Notes under the pieces: generated by a model
Database searches by the model: none
What the model was told of the DNA's origin: nothing
What the model saw: the letters and a program-made list of their open reading frames with translations, nothing else
Shown: piece by piece, positions 44,262 through 52,567 of the stretch
How the letters are laid out: every line of letters begins with the position of its first letter
Position numbering within the stretch: the stretch's first letter is position 1
Assembly (NCBI GenBank): GCA_041655765.1
Contig: JBBAEU010000004.1
Location: 66,606 to 130,605, forward strand
DNA: 64,000 nucleotides
Origin: Brumimicrobium sp041655765
GTDB lineage: Bacteria; Bacteroidota; Bacteroidia; Flavobacteriales_D; Crocinitomicaceae
Direction of reading: 5' to 3'
Translations under genes and position numbers: made by a program

Positions 44262-44562
44262 TGTTTCTAATTATTAGTTTAACTTTGAATTTGCATGATC
44301 AATGTGATTTTTTTAAAATAATATCAATGTTCTTTTAATTGAATAAAAAATACGTGTCATAAAAAAATCATGACAAATATACGTGATAAGTTTAAGCAAT
44401 TAAAAAAATGAAACGTAAATATTTTATTAAAAAAATAAAAATTAACTAGAATGCATCAAGTAAAAATAACAAAGAATTGATTTACAGTTTATTGACAAAT
44501 AAAAATGTTTACTACTAGTGATTACAATGAAATGCAAGATTTATTTATAGTTTAGAGCGAAG
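44262..44562. other. Very AT-rich intergenic stretch
   Basis: About 300 bases separate two leftward genes. There are long A/T runs but no coding frame, no strong hairpin and no consensus promoter that I could identify. Confidence 0.4.
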
Positions 44563-45072
44563 TCATGCCATCTCTAAAATACCATGAATCATTTCCTTTA
44601 CTTCTTCACGTAGATATACTTTATCTTCACTTTTCTCTATATCTGTGAAATATAAAGGCATTTCAGCAATTATTTTTGCTTTTTGTCCTTTTAACGTACT
44701 AATTAAACAGTTCATTCCGTCTTTTCCACGTGGCTCATTTGGCATCATTACAATGGCTAAAGTTGGTTTGTCGTTAAATTCGCCCGATTCATAACACCAT
44801 TCAAATGTATTTTTTAACACTGCAGGAATATTGTGTGAATACTCGGGAGTTGCTACAATTAATAAATCAGCATTATTTGCCTTTTCTTTAAATGCTTTTA
44901 ATTTTTCAGAAGCTCCTTTTATGGCGTTTTGAATAGTAAAGAACTCAAACTCATGTAAGTCTTTTACAATGGTCATTTCATGTTCGTCATTAAGAAGTTC
45001 TTTAATGGCAACTAACAATTGATAGTTAGAGCTATTTGGATTCGTTGATCCTGATAAAGCTAATATTTTCAT
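44563..45072 (-). CDS. NAD(P)H-dependent FMN reductase
   Basis: The 169-residue flavodoxin-like protein has the FMN loop LALSGSTNPNSSNYQLL at 4-20 and the second flavin block VATPEYSHNIPAVLKNTFEW near 72-91. Members reduce quinones, azo dyes or metals with NAD(P)H; the physiological substrate is unknown. It is cytosolic and monocistronic. A near-palindrome GGATAAATTTGTCC overlaps the leader at 45086-45099 and could be its operator. A second related flavoprotein is encoded at 57 kb. Confidence 0.88.
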   Translation of the reverse strand: MKILALSGSTNPNSSNYQLLVAIKELLNDEHEMTIVKDLHEFEFFTIQNAIKGASEKLKAFKEKANNADLLIVATPEYSHNIPAVLKNTFEWCYESGEFNDKPTLAIVMMPNEPRGKDGMNCLISTLKGQKAKIIAEMPLYFTDIEKSEDKVYLREEVKEMIHGILEMA

Positions 45073-45189
45073 TTTCTATTAATTTGGATAAATTTGTCCT
45101 AAATTAAAAAAAGAAGATAGCTTTTTCATTTTAAATTGGAATTTTATAGCATTTAATGATTAAAATCAATTTTAAATATATGAATGGTA

Positions 45190-45954
45190 TTACCTTTTCC
45201 GTGCCACAATCACAATGGATTGCATATATTTTTGATGTTTTGTAAAGACTTTATACATTTGAAGAATTCTTTTTGTAGCTGCTCTACTTTTTAGGATATT
45301 CCCTGCAATTTTTAAGGTATTCCAAAATCCTTCGTCATCAATCATTCTAGAAAATTTAAGTAAAAACATTCCGTTAAGTGATTGATATACCACATCAAAT
45401 CCTGCATTATTAAGTAATTGTGTCCATTCGTCAGTCGTTAACGGTCGAGCATTTACAAGAATTGATAACGCCAAATCCTTTTGAATTTTCGCTTTCAATT
45501 CGTCTGAAATTTTATTTGGAGTGAGCGCAATTTCATGTATTGCATACAATCCACCAGTTTCTAATAATCGATGAGCTTCTTTAATAATAAGTTCTTTTCG
45601 ATGGTCTGCATGCATTGTCAATAATGCCTCACCGTAAACTTTCGTAGCCGATTGATCTTCTAATCCTGTATTTTCTGCTTTACCATTGATAAATTTTGGT
45701 TTTGGGTTTAAGTTGAAGAATTTATTGTTTAGCAACTCAACTGCTTCTTCGTCTGCATCAACTCCGATGTAGGAGGCAGGGTTCTTGTGTAATGTGAGAT
45801 TTGCTGTGAATCCAATTCCTGGAGCAAATTCAATAACCTTGTCGTTTTCTGTAATTTTTAGATTTTCTACCAATCTTTCGGTCAATTCTTTGCCTCCAGG
45901 ACGAAGTACTTTTTTTCCCATTTTTGCAAGAAGCCAATGTCCTTGAGCTTTCAT
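45190..45954 (-). CDS. Class I SAM-dependent methyltransferase
   Basis: The ATG at 45954 gives 254 residues starting MKAQGHWLLAKMGKKVLRPGG, the usual start in Bacteroidota homologues; an ATG six codons upstream is less likely. Motif I is VIEFAPGIGFTA near residue 38, and YIGVDADEEAVELL near 61 holds the acidic residue that binds the ribose. The C-terminal 80 residues contain arginine- and lysine-rich helices. The substrate is unknown; relatives act on small molecules or lipids. It is monocistronic. Confidence 0.85.
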   Translation of the reverse strand: MKAQGHWLLAKMGKKVLRPGGKELTERLVENLKITENDKVIEFAPGIGFTANLTLHKNPASYIGVDADEEAVELLNNKFFNLNPKPKFINGKAENTGLEDQSATKVYGEALLTMHADHRKELIIKEAHRLLETGGLYAIHEIALTPNKISDELKAKIQKDLALSILVNARPLTTDEWTQLLNNAGFDVVYQSLNGMFLLKFSRMIDDEGFWNTLKIAGNILKSRAATKRILQMYKVFTKHQKYMQSIVIVARKR

Positions 45955-46094
45955 TATATTTTTTACTTCCATTATTTCTGTTGTATTTAAGAAGTAAAAT
46001 TATGTATGATTTAAAATTTTGTCAATACCTTAAAAAGGCGATTTTATTTTTAATTAATCTTAATAAGAATAATTATTTATGTATTTTGAAAGAA

Positions 46095-46147
46095 AAAAAG
46101 GTAGCTGAAGCTTTCGAAAGAGTCGAGGTTACTCAAGCTACCTTTTT
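46095..46147. terminator. Bidirectional hairpin terminator
   Basis: AAAAAGGTAGCT at 46095-46106 pairs perfectly with AGCTACCTTTTT at 46136-46147, with a small inner CTTTCGAAAG palindrome. It ends leftward transcription of secreted proteins poorly, as it lies downstream of them, and it is also 3' of nothing rightward; its A/T runs let it work both ways. Confidence 0.6.
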
Positions 46148-46191
46148 ACTTTATATAGACATTTAGTTGGTTAGACGTATATTTTCATCTA

Positions 46192-47847
46192 TTATCTTGC
46201 TAAATGAACATATCCAGTTTCTTCTTTAGATTCATAAGCATCTGTTAAAGTTGCTTTGTAAAAATATACACCTTCTGTACATTCTTCTCCTGTATTCATG
46301 CTTCTTCCGTTCCAAACAAAGTTGACATCATTACTTTCAAAGACAACATTTCCCCAACGATTTAGGATAATAATATTCAAATCAATGATATTTTCTGGAT
46401 TGATAAGTTTGAAAAATTCATTATTTTCATCACCATTTGGTGTGAAGATGTTAGGGATACCGTAGCTCATTTCTAAAATTTCGATGATTTCAATTTGAAG
46501 TTGTGCCGTATCAGAGCAACCATCATCATTATAAGCAACCAAGGTTACAGTATAAGTTCCAGGTTGCTCATCTGGGAAAATATGATTTGGATGCTCTGTT
46601 GAGTTAGTTGGAGAGCCATCACCAAAATCCCAAGTATATGAAGTTGCACCAGATGATAGATTATCAAATTCAACATTGGTATTTGTAACTTCTGTAAGAG
46701 TAGGATCTGCTGTAAAATCGGCATCTATTCCAGGACTTACATAAACCGTCATTGTTTGCGTAGCTGCGCATTGTCCTGCATCTGGCGTAAATGTATAGGT
46801 TGTCGTTTGCATATTATTCATCTCAGGTGGCGACCAGAATCCTATGACTGCATTTGTGGACATTGCGGGTAAATTTGGAAGTTGCTCTCCTTGACAAATT
46901 GGAGGGATTTGATTAAAAGTAGGTATCGTTTTTGGCGTTACTGTAATGGTCATAGTTTGTGTCGTAGCACATTGGGGCGAATCTGGTGTAAATGTATAAG
47001 TTGTTGTTGCGGTATTATTTAACGCAGGCGACCATGTTCCTGTAATTCCATTATTTGAAGTTGTTGGAAGAGGCAAAAGTGTATCGTCTTCACAAATTGT
47101 TGGAATTTGCGTGAATGTTGGGGTAACTGGAGGAATAACTTCGACTGTCATGGTTGCCATTGGAATACATCCGCCTGCATCTGGAACAAAAGTATAAGTT
47201 GTTGTTGTGGTATTATTTAAAGCTGGGAACCATTCTCCTGAAATTCCATTGTCTGAAGTTGTTGGAAGTGTAAAAGAATCTCCTTGACAAACAGGCGGGA
47301 TTTGAGTAAAGGTTGGAGTAACATTAACACTTGTCGAAGAAACAACTGCTTCCCAACCTTCTCTATTTACAACACTTGTTGCCCAAAACCTAAAAGTTAA
47401 AGAACCACTTGTTGCGCAAAAATTTAATGAATATCCATCATAATTACAGCTTGTTCCTGTTTCAAGATCTGGACCTCCACTACTATTATCAAAAAGAATA
47501 GGGCTGCTTGTGTTTGGTCCGTCATAGATTATCATCCAATCAAAACTGGATATAGTGTTCCACATAGAGAAAACTGAAAATACAACAGATAATACTTCTC
47601 CTGGTGCTCCAGTAAACGTAACCGTAGTGAAGCAATTTGCATTTGCGTAATTACCAGCAGCGCCATCAACATTACAATCTCCTCCAGGACCTCCATCGTC
47701 ATAAAACATCACACTTGAGTTTGACGGCACTGTGTGCGTGGAAGTAGAACAAGCTGTTGGAATAATAGCTTGTGAATATAAAGAAGATGAAAATCCGAAT
47801 ACTCCTCCTAAAAATAAAATGATTGATATAAATATAATTCGTAACAT
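46192..47847 (-). CDS. Secreted surface protein with CUB-like domain, repeats, PKD and CHU_C domain
   Basis: The 551 residues begin with a signal peptide (FISIILFLGGVFGFSSSLYSQ). A CUB-like domain of about 140 residues follows (SVMFYDDGGPGGDC, DWMIIYDGPNTSS). Three Ig-like units of about 65 residues come next, each opening with TFxQIPxIC and holding W(S/F)P-x-(L/M)NN and TTTYTFxPD. A PKD domain (TSYTWDFGDGSP) leads to the 88-residue CHU_C sorting domain (464-551; LNRWGNVVFES, EGVYFYKATL). It is expected to be exported by Sec and type IX secretion. It follows its paralogue after 42 bases, so the two are in one operon. Confidence 0.85.
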   Translation of the reverse strand: MLRIIFISIILFLGGVFGFSSSLYSQAIIPTACSTSTHTVPSNSSVMFYDDGGPGGDCNVDGAAGNYANANCFTTVTFTGAPGEVLSVVFSVFSMWNTISSFDWMIIYDGPNTSSPILFDNSSGGPDLETGTSCNYDGYSLNFCATSGSLTFRFWATSVVNREGWEAVVSSTSVNVTPTFTQIPPVCQGDSFTLPTTSDNGISGEWFPALNNTTTTTYTFVPDAGGCIPMATMTVEVIPPVTPTFTQIPTICEDDTLLPLPTTSNNGITGTWSPALNNTATTTYTFTPDSPQCATTQTMTITVTPKTIPTFNQIPPICQGEQLPNLPAMSTNAVIGFWSPPEMNNMQTTTYTFTPDAGQCAATQTMTVYVSPGIDADFTADPTLTEVTNTNVEFDNLSSGATSYTWDFGDGSPTNSTEHPNHIFPDEQPGTYTVTLVAYNDDGCSDTAQLQIEIIEILEMSYGIPNIFTPNGDENNEFFKLINPENIIDLNIIILNRWGNVVFESNDVNFVWNGRSMNTGEECTEGVYFYKATLTDAYESKEETGYVHLAR

Positions 47848-47889
47848 ATGATTTTTTTTTTGATTTCTAAACTTTTAGTTCTAATAAAA

Positions 47890-50394
47890 TTATCTTAATA
47901 AATTAACGTGTCCTTCGAGTGTTCTAATCTCGTCTGTATCGATTACCCCGACAGTAATTTTCCAAATATATACTCCTTCACTAAGGTATCCACCTCCTTT
48001 TAGTCCATAAGTTCCGTCCCAACCAATTTCTGTATCGTGCGACTCAAAAATGAGTTCTCCCCATCGGTTAAAGATTTGAAATGTATATTGACTCTTATCA
48101 AAACCAGAGAAGAATATTGGTTTAAATTTTTCATTGAAGTAGTTTTGGTCAGGAGTGAATGAATTTGGGATATAATAAATTAAATCTTCTGATACTGTTA
48201 CAATAACAACTGCGGTATCTGAGCATCCTTCATCTGTAAAAGCACTTAGTTTTACATTGTAGGTGCCTGGCATATCACTAGGAAATTCATGTAAAACTTC
48301 AAATTCGGTGCTAGAAGTTCCATCGCCAAAATCCCATAAATATGAGTCGGCATTTTCTGATAAATTTTTCATTTGCGAAAACCAATCGGCTGTGGTAACA
48401 TTTTTGGGATTGGCTGTAAAAGCTGCCTTTGGTTTTAATAGTACATTTATTGTATGACTTTCATTTACAAGTTGCGAACATCCTGTAACTGGGTCTTCTA
48501 CACTGATAAGTTTGTAGGTGTAGCTACCTTTATTTGTAGTACTCACACCGATCTGAGCAGTTCCGTCAATGGATGATATTGTTTGTTCTGGTTTATCATT
48601 CAATGAATAGGTAAAGATGTAATTATTTGTTAACCCATCTATTCCCTCAAAAATAATAAATGGTTGTTCTTCTTTTTGACATATTTCATTAATTCCAGTG
48701 ATGGTAGCATCTGGTAATGCATGAACAGTAATTACTGCATTCTGTCCTGTTACAGCACTAGAGCATGTTATAGGGCTTGCGTCTTGAACAGAAATTAAAG
48801 AGATGTCATAAGTTCCTGGAATATCAGTTGGTGTTGTAATAGTTGCAATTCCTTGGGCGTTAGAGCTAACTGTTTGTGTATTACCTAAGTAATCAATATA
48901 TGTAAATGTATAAGGTGATGTTCCACCAGTTCCTGTAAAAGTAATTGAGGGGTCTTCACCAAATTGACAAGCTTCTTTGTTTTCTGAAACCGTTGCAGAC
49001 GGCAATGGATTAACAGTTACTGTAGCTGTTCCAAATTGTGCATTAGAACAAGCTGTAGAACTTGCGTCTTGGACAGAAATCAAGTCATAATTATATGTCC
49101 CTACTGTTGTCGTAGGCGCAGTTATGGTTGCTACATCTCCAGTTGAAGTAACATTTTGCTCAGGACCATTATTAATTGAATATGTAAACGTATATGGTGC
49201 TGTTCCGTTTGCTCCAGTAAAAGTTATTGTTGGTTCATTTCCATCTTTACAAACTGCTATTGTTCCATCAATCGTCGCTGTTGGTAAAGGATTAACTGTA
49301 ATCGTCATGTCTTGTGTTAAGTTACATTGACCAGAATTTGGGGTAAATGTGTATGTGGTTGTTGTGGTATTATCTAAAGCAGGCGACCATGTTCCTTGAA
49401 TACCTTCAAGTGAAGTTGTTGGAAGCGGATAAAGAGGTTCGTATATACAAATATCAGGTACTTGGGTAAAAGTTGGTGCTTGATACACTTCAATTGTCAT
49501 CGTGTAGGTGTCAGCGCACTGCGTAGCATTTGGTGTAAATGTATAAGTCGTTGTCGCCATATTGTTTATGGCAGGTGACCAAGTTCCAGAAATTCCTTCT
49601 AAAGACGTTGTAGGAAGCGGAGCTAATGGTTCACCAGCACAAATAGGATCTACCTGCGTAAACGTTGGTATATTTAGAGGATGAACCTCAATGGTCATTG
49701 TCGTTGAAGGCGAACACTGTCCTGGGTTTGGCGTAAATGTATAGGTTGTTGTTGCCATATTATTCAATGCAGGTGACCATGTTCCAGTGATTCCATTGAT
49801 AGACGTTGTAGGAAGAGGCGCGAGCTGTTCACCAGCACAAATTGGGGGAACTTGATTAAAAGTAGGAGAGTTGGATGAATTATTAGAGGACACTATAGCC
49901 TCCCATCCTGCCTTATTTACAACACTTGTGGCGTAAAACCTAAATGTTAAGCAACCAGAACTGGCACAAAATGCTAATGAGTTTCCATCATAAGTACAGT
50001 CTGTTCCTACTGTAATATCTGGACTTCCAACTCTATTATCAAAAAGAATTGGACTACTCATGTCTGGTCCGTCATAGATTACCATCCAATCCCATCCAGA
50101 ACCAGTATTATACATGGAAAAAACTGAAAAAGAAACAGATAAAACTTCACCTGGAGCAGAGCAAATAGTCGTTACTGTTTCACAATTTGCATTGGCGTAA
50201 TTTCCCGCACCACCGTCAGACGCACAGTTTCCTCCTGGGCCACCATCATCATAAAACATTATACTAGTACCCGGATTTAGTGTGTATGTTGCCGAGTTGC
50301 AGGCTGTCGGAATTATTTGTGAAAATGAATTGTGAGGAAAACTTGTTATACTTCCAATAAAGATCAAAAATATTATTTGAAAATATTTAATCAT
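47890..50394 (-). CDS. Secreted surface protein with CUB-like domain, tandem Ig-like repeats and CHU_C domain
   Basis: This 834-residue paralogue has a signal peptide and the same CUB-like N-terminal domain (TSIMFYDDGGPGGNC, DWMVIYDGPDMSSP). Four Ig-like units follow with the text TFxQVPxIC, PLPTTS, GTWSPAL and TTTYTFTPN, then two to three longer repeats with PTITFTGANGTAPYTFTYS and PSITFTGTGGTSPYTFTYI. A PKD domain (SYLWDFGDGTSS) and CHU_C domain end it (YIPNSFTPDQNYFNEKFKP, FNRWGELIFES). The C-terminal domain differs more from the two neighbours than these do from each other. It should be a type IX-secreted adhesin. Confidence 0.85.
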   Translation of the reverse strand: MIKYFQIIFLIFIGSITSFPHNSFSQIIPTACNSATYTLNPGTSIMFYDDGGPGGNCASDGGAGNYANANCETVTTICSAPGEVLSVSFSVFSMYNTGSGWDWMVIYDGPDMSSPILFDNRVGSPDITVGTDCTYDGNSLAFCASSGCLTFRFYATSVVNKAGWEAIVSSNNSSNSPTFNQVPPICAGEQLAPLPTTSINGITGTWSPALNNMATTTYTFTPNPGQCSPSTTMTIEVHPLNIPTFTQVDPICAGEPLAPLPTTSLEGISGTWSPAINNMATTTYTFTPNATQCADTYTMTIEVYQAPTFTQVPDICIYEPLYPLPTTSLEGIQGTWSPALDNTTTTTYTFTPNSGQCNLTQDMTITVNPLPTATIDGTIAVCKDGNEPTITFTGANGTAPYTFTYSINNGPEQNVTSTGDVATITAPTTTVGTYNYDLISVQDASSTACSNAQFGTATVTVNPLPSATVSENKEACQFGEDPSITFTGTGGTSPYTFTYIDYLGNTQTVSSNAQGIATITTPTDIPGTYDISLISVQDASPITCSSAVTGQNAVITVHALPDATITGINEICQKEEQPFIIFEGIDGLTNNYIFTYSLNDKPEQTISSIDGTAQIGVSTTNKGSYTYKLISVEDPVTGCSQLVNESHTINVLLKPKAAFTANPKNVTTADWFSQMKNLSENADSYLWDFGDGTSSTEFEVLHEFPSDMPGTYNVKLSAFTDEGCSDTAVVIVTVSEDLIYYIPNSFTPDQNYFNEKFKPIFFSGFDKSQYTFQIFNRWGELIFESHDTEIGWDGTYGLKGGGYLSEGVYIWKITVGVIDTDEIRTLEGHVNLLR

Positions 50395-50485
50395 ATGTTA
50401 AAGAATTATTTAATGCCTATATACTATTACCATATACTAAATTTCATTACAACATTTTAATTTCACTTATAGTTTGTTTATAATC

Positions 50486-50509
50486 TGGTAGAAATAATAT
50501 TTTCTGCCA
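50486..50509. repeat. 24-bp imperfect palindrome
   Basis: TGGTAGAAA and TTTCTGCCA face each other around a short AT-rich centre, with one mismatch. It lies between two adhesin genes, 92 bases before the start of the 834-residue protein, and could be an operator. Confidence 0.4.
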
Positions 50510-50615
50510 TACACAATATTGACGTTTGTTGTTAGATTAAAGTTGTCTGATACCGAAAAATAAATTGGAATACCCTGTAATTAATTTGATTAGAAATATT
50601 CCATTGCTAATACCT

Positions 50616-52196
50616 TTATCTTGTCAAATGAATAAAACCAGACTCTTCTTTTGATTCATAAGTATCTGTTAAAGTTGCTTTGTAAAAATATACACCTTCT
50701 GTACATTCTTCTCCTGTATTCATGATTTTGCCGTTCCAAATAAAGTCGATGTCATTACTTTCAAAGACAACATTTCCCCACCGGTTTAAAATAATGATGT
50801 TCAATTCAATGATATTTTCAGGATTGATAAGTTTGAAAAATTCATTTTTCCCATCACCATTTGGTGTGAAGATATTAGGAAATAAATAAATCATAGGTAA
50901 CACTTCTATTACTTCTTCATCAACCACATCATCATCTATGCTTATTGTTATTTGTGTGGTATCTGAGCAACCGTTATTATTTAATGAAATTAAGGTCACA
51001 ATATAATTTCCTGTCACATTATCAGGGAAAGTATGGCTGGGGTTTTCTGTGGATTCGGTTGGAGAACCATCTCCAAAATCCCAAATGTAGGTTGTAGCCC
51101 CTGTGGATTGATTATCAAAGTTTATGGTTGTATTATTCAGATTAGTTTGCATCGGATTTGCAGTAAAACTAGCAATTACGTTTGAGCTTATTACAACTGT
51201 TACACTTGCTGAACAAACTCCATTGTTATATTCTATGGTAACAGTTCCGTTGTTTAAGGCAGTTACAAGTCCATTTGAATTTATGGACGCAATTGAAGGG
51301 TCGCTTGATGTCCATGTTCCCCCAGAAGGTGTAGCCGTTAATTGAACAGTTTCGCCTATGCATAAGACGTCTAAATTATTAGGCAAAATGCTAGCAGAAG
51401 ATAATTGGCAGCCATTATTTAAAGTAGAAATAAACGTTTCGTTAGCAGGGTTGTTGGGTAAACCAGGAGTTTGTGTAATGTTGTTTGCCGTTTTTTTCGA
51501 CCAATTATTTACATTATAAATGTTATCGTCAACTAAATTTTCCATAGCATAGACAGTTTGAGAACCTGAACCAGAAAAACCAACTGTTGCGTTAGAGATA
51601 TTAATATCACCATAAGCCAAAGAAAAAACAGGAGTTGTAGTGTTGTTTGCTGAATAAATTAAAACTCCATCCCCTCCATTTCGAAGCCCAAGCGGACCCC
51701 ATTGTGTTGGTATTGACCAGCCAGTAGTCGGATAAGATGAGTCATTTATTGTAGGAGATACACTTTGAGATTCTAATAAATTACTATTGTGTGGAATGAC
51801 AATTTTACAATTACCATCAGTGTGAGATAAGTCATCAGTAATCAAAGAAACCTCATAATCGTCTTTATTGTATATCAAAATAATTGTCCCAACAGGAATA
51901 CTAGCCCAAAAAGTATCATCTTTAAATCGAAAAGCACCAGTAGCGATTCCATTTCCTGAACCAGAACCTAAAAAGCCATTATTATCATCAATAATCCAAT
52001 TTCGGATGTCTAATGTTTCAGGGTTCTCACAAGGATTTGTAGGCGAACCAATTACCAATAATTCAATATACTCTTTGTTGCCATCTGTACCATTAGATAC
52101 TTCATTAATTACTAAAGTAGGGCTTTGTGTGAAAGAATAATTGAATATGAATAAGAATAGGAAAGGAACTACAATAAAAAACGTTTTTTGAACCAT
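50616..52196 (-). CDS. Secreted surface protein with lamin-tail-like, Ig-like, PKD and CHU_C domains
   Basis: The 526-residue protein has a signal peptide ending near FNYSFTQS. Residues 28-250 resemble a lamin-tail-type domain (LVINEVSNGTDGNKEYIEL, IRNWIIDDNNGF). A bacterial Ig-like segment follows (GETVQLTATPSGGTWTSSD), then a PKD domain (TYIWDFGDGSPTEST) and an 88-residue CHU_C domain nearly identical to that of the 551-residue protein (FKLINPENIIELNIIILNR). The matching DNA at both 3' ends points to recent exchange. It should be exported by type IX secretion. The CHU_C text reads FPNIFTPNGDGKNEFFK. Confidence 0.85.
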   Translation of the reverse strand: MVQKTFFIVVPFLFLFIFNYSFTQSPTLVINEVSNGTDGNKEYIELLVIGSPTNPCENPETLDIRNWIIDDNNGFLGSGSGNGIATGAFRFKDDTFWASIPVGTIILIYNKDDYEVSLITDDLSHTDGNCKIVIPHNSNLLESQSVSPTINDSSYPTTGWSIPTQWGPLGLRNGGDGVLIYSANNTTTPVFSLAYGDINISNATVGFSGSGSQTVYAMENLVDDNIYNVNNWSKKTANNITQTPGLPNNPANETFISTLNNGCQLSSASILPNNLDVLCIGETVQLTATPSGGTWTSSDPSIASINSNGLVTALNNGTVTIEYNNGVCSASVTVVISSNVIASFTANPMQTNLNNTTINFDNQSTGATTYIWDFGDGSPTESTENPSHTFPDNVTGNYIVTLISLNNNGCSDTTQITISIDDDVVDEEVIEVLPMIYLFPNIFTPNGDGKNEFFKLINPENIIELNIIILNRWGNVVFESNDIDFIWNGKIMNTGEECTEGVYFYKATLTDTYESKEESGFIHLTR

Positions 52197-52216
52197 CTCT
52201 GCAATTTAATTTGTGG

Positions 52217-52224
52217 CAAATATA
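52217..52224 (-). promoter_or_regulatory. -7 box TATATTTG before the 526-residue adhesin gene
   Basis: Minus-strand TAnnTTTG, 20 bases before the ATG at 52196. It may serve the run of three adhesin genes. Confidence 0.45.
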
Positions 52225-52551
52225 CTGTAGAATATCCGTTTTTTTAAATTAAGATTATGTTAAGATGATATTCAAAGGCAGTTATTTATACTAAAAATCA
52301 TTATCTTTTATCCGAGTAAATCAGCAAGGATTATCGCTTCACCCTGAATAATAGTAATTTAACTTAGGTTAGGTCGCATTAGGGTTGTCAAAATAAATTT
52401 ATCTTTAATTAATTTTATCAGATAACTAGTGACAAAAAATAAAATAACCTTCGTAAAAGAGCAAAATGTGTATAAAATGAATAAAAAACCTACATTTTAC
52501 TGTAAAAACAAAAATCTTCTTAAAATTATAGGCTTTTTCCAATAACCACAG

Positions 52552-52559
52552 TATTTTTG
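52552..52559 (+). promoter_or_regulatory. -7 box TATTTTTG before the ABC transporter gene
   Basis: Perfect TAnnTTTG only 8 bases before the ATG at 52568, so the transcript would be nearly leaderless. Confidence 0.45.
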
Positions 52560-52567
52560 CAGGTGAT

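Larger units (their letters stand above)
52197..52567. other. 371-base divergent intergenic region
   Basis: This AT-rich gap holds a leftward TATATTTG box at 52217-52224 and a rightward TATTTTTG box at 52552-52559. I see no coding frame of note and no stable structure. A repeated ATAAAATAA- and AAAATG-type composition is present but not a clear repeat. Confidence 0.4.

Noticed and set aside
37722..52196. The adhesin region as part of a type IX secretion locus
   Set aside because: Only cargo-type proteins with the sorting domain are present; no Por, Spr or Gld machinery genes were seen.
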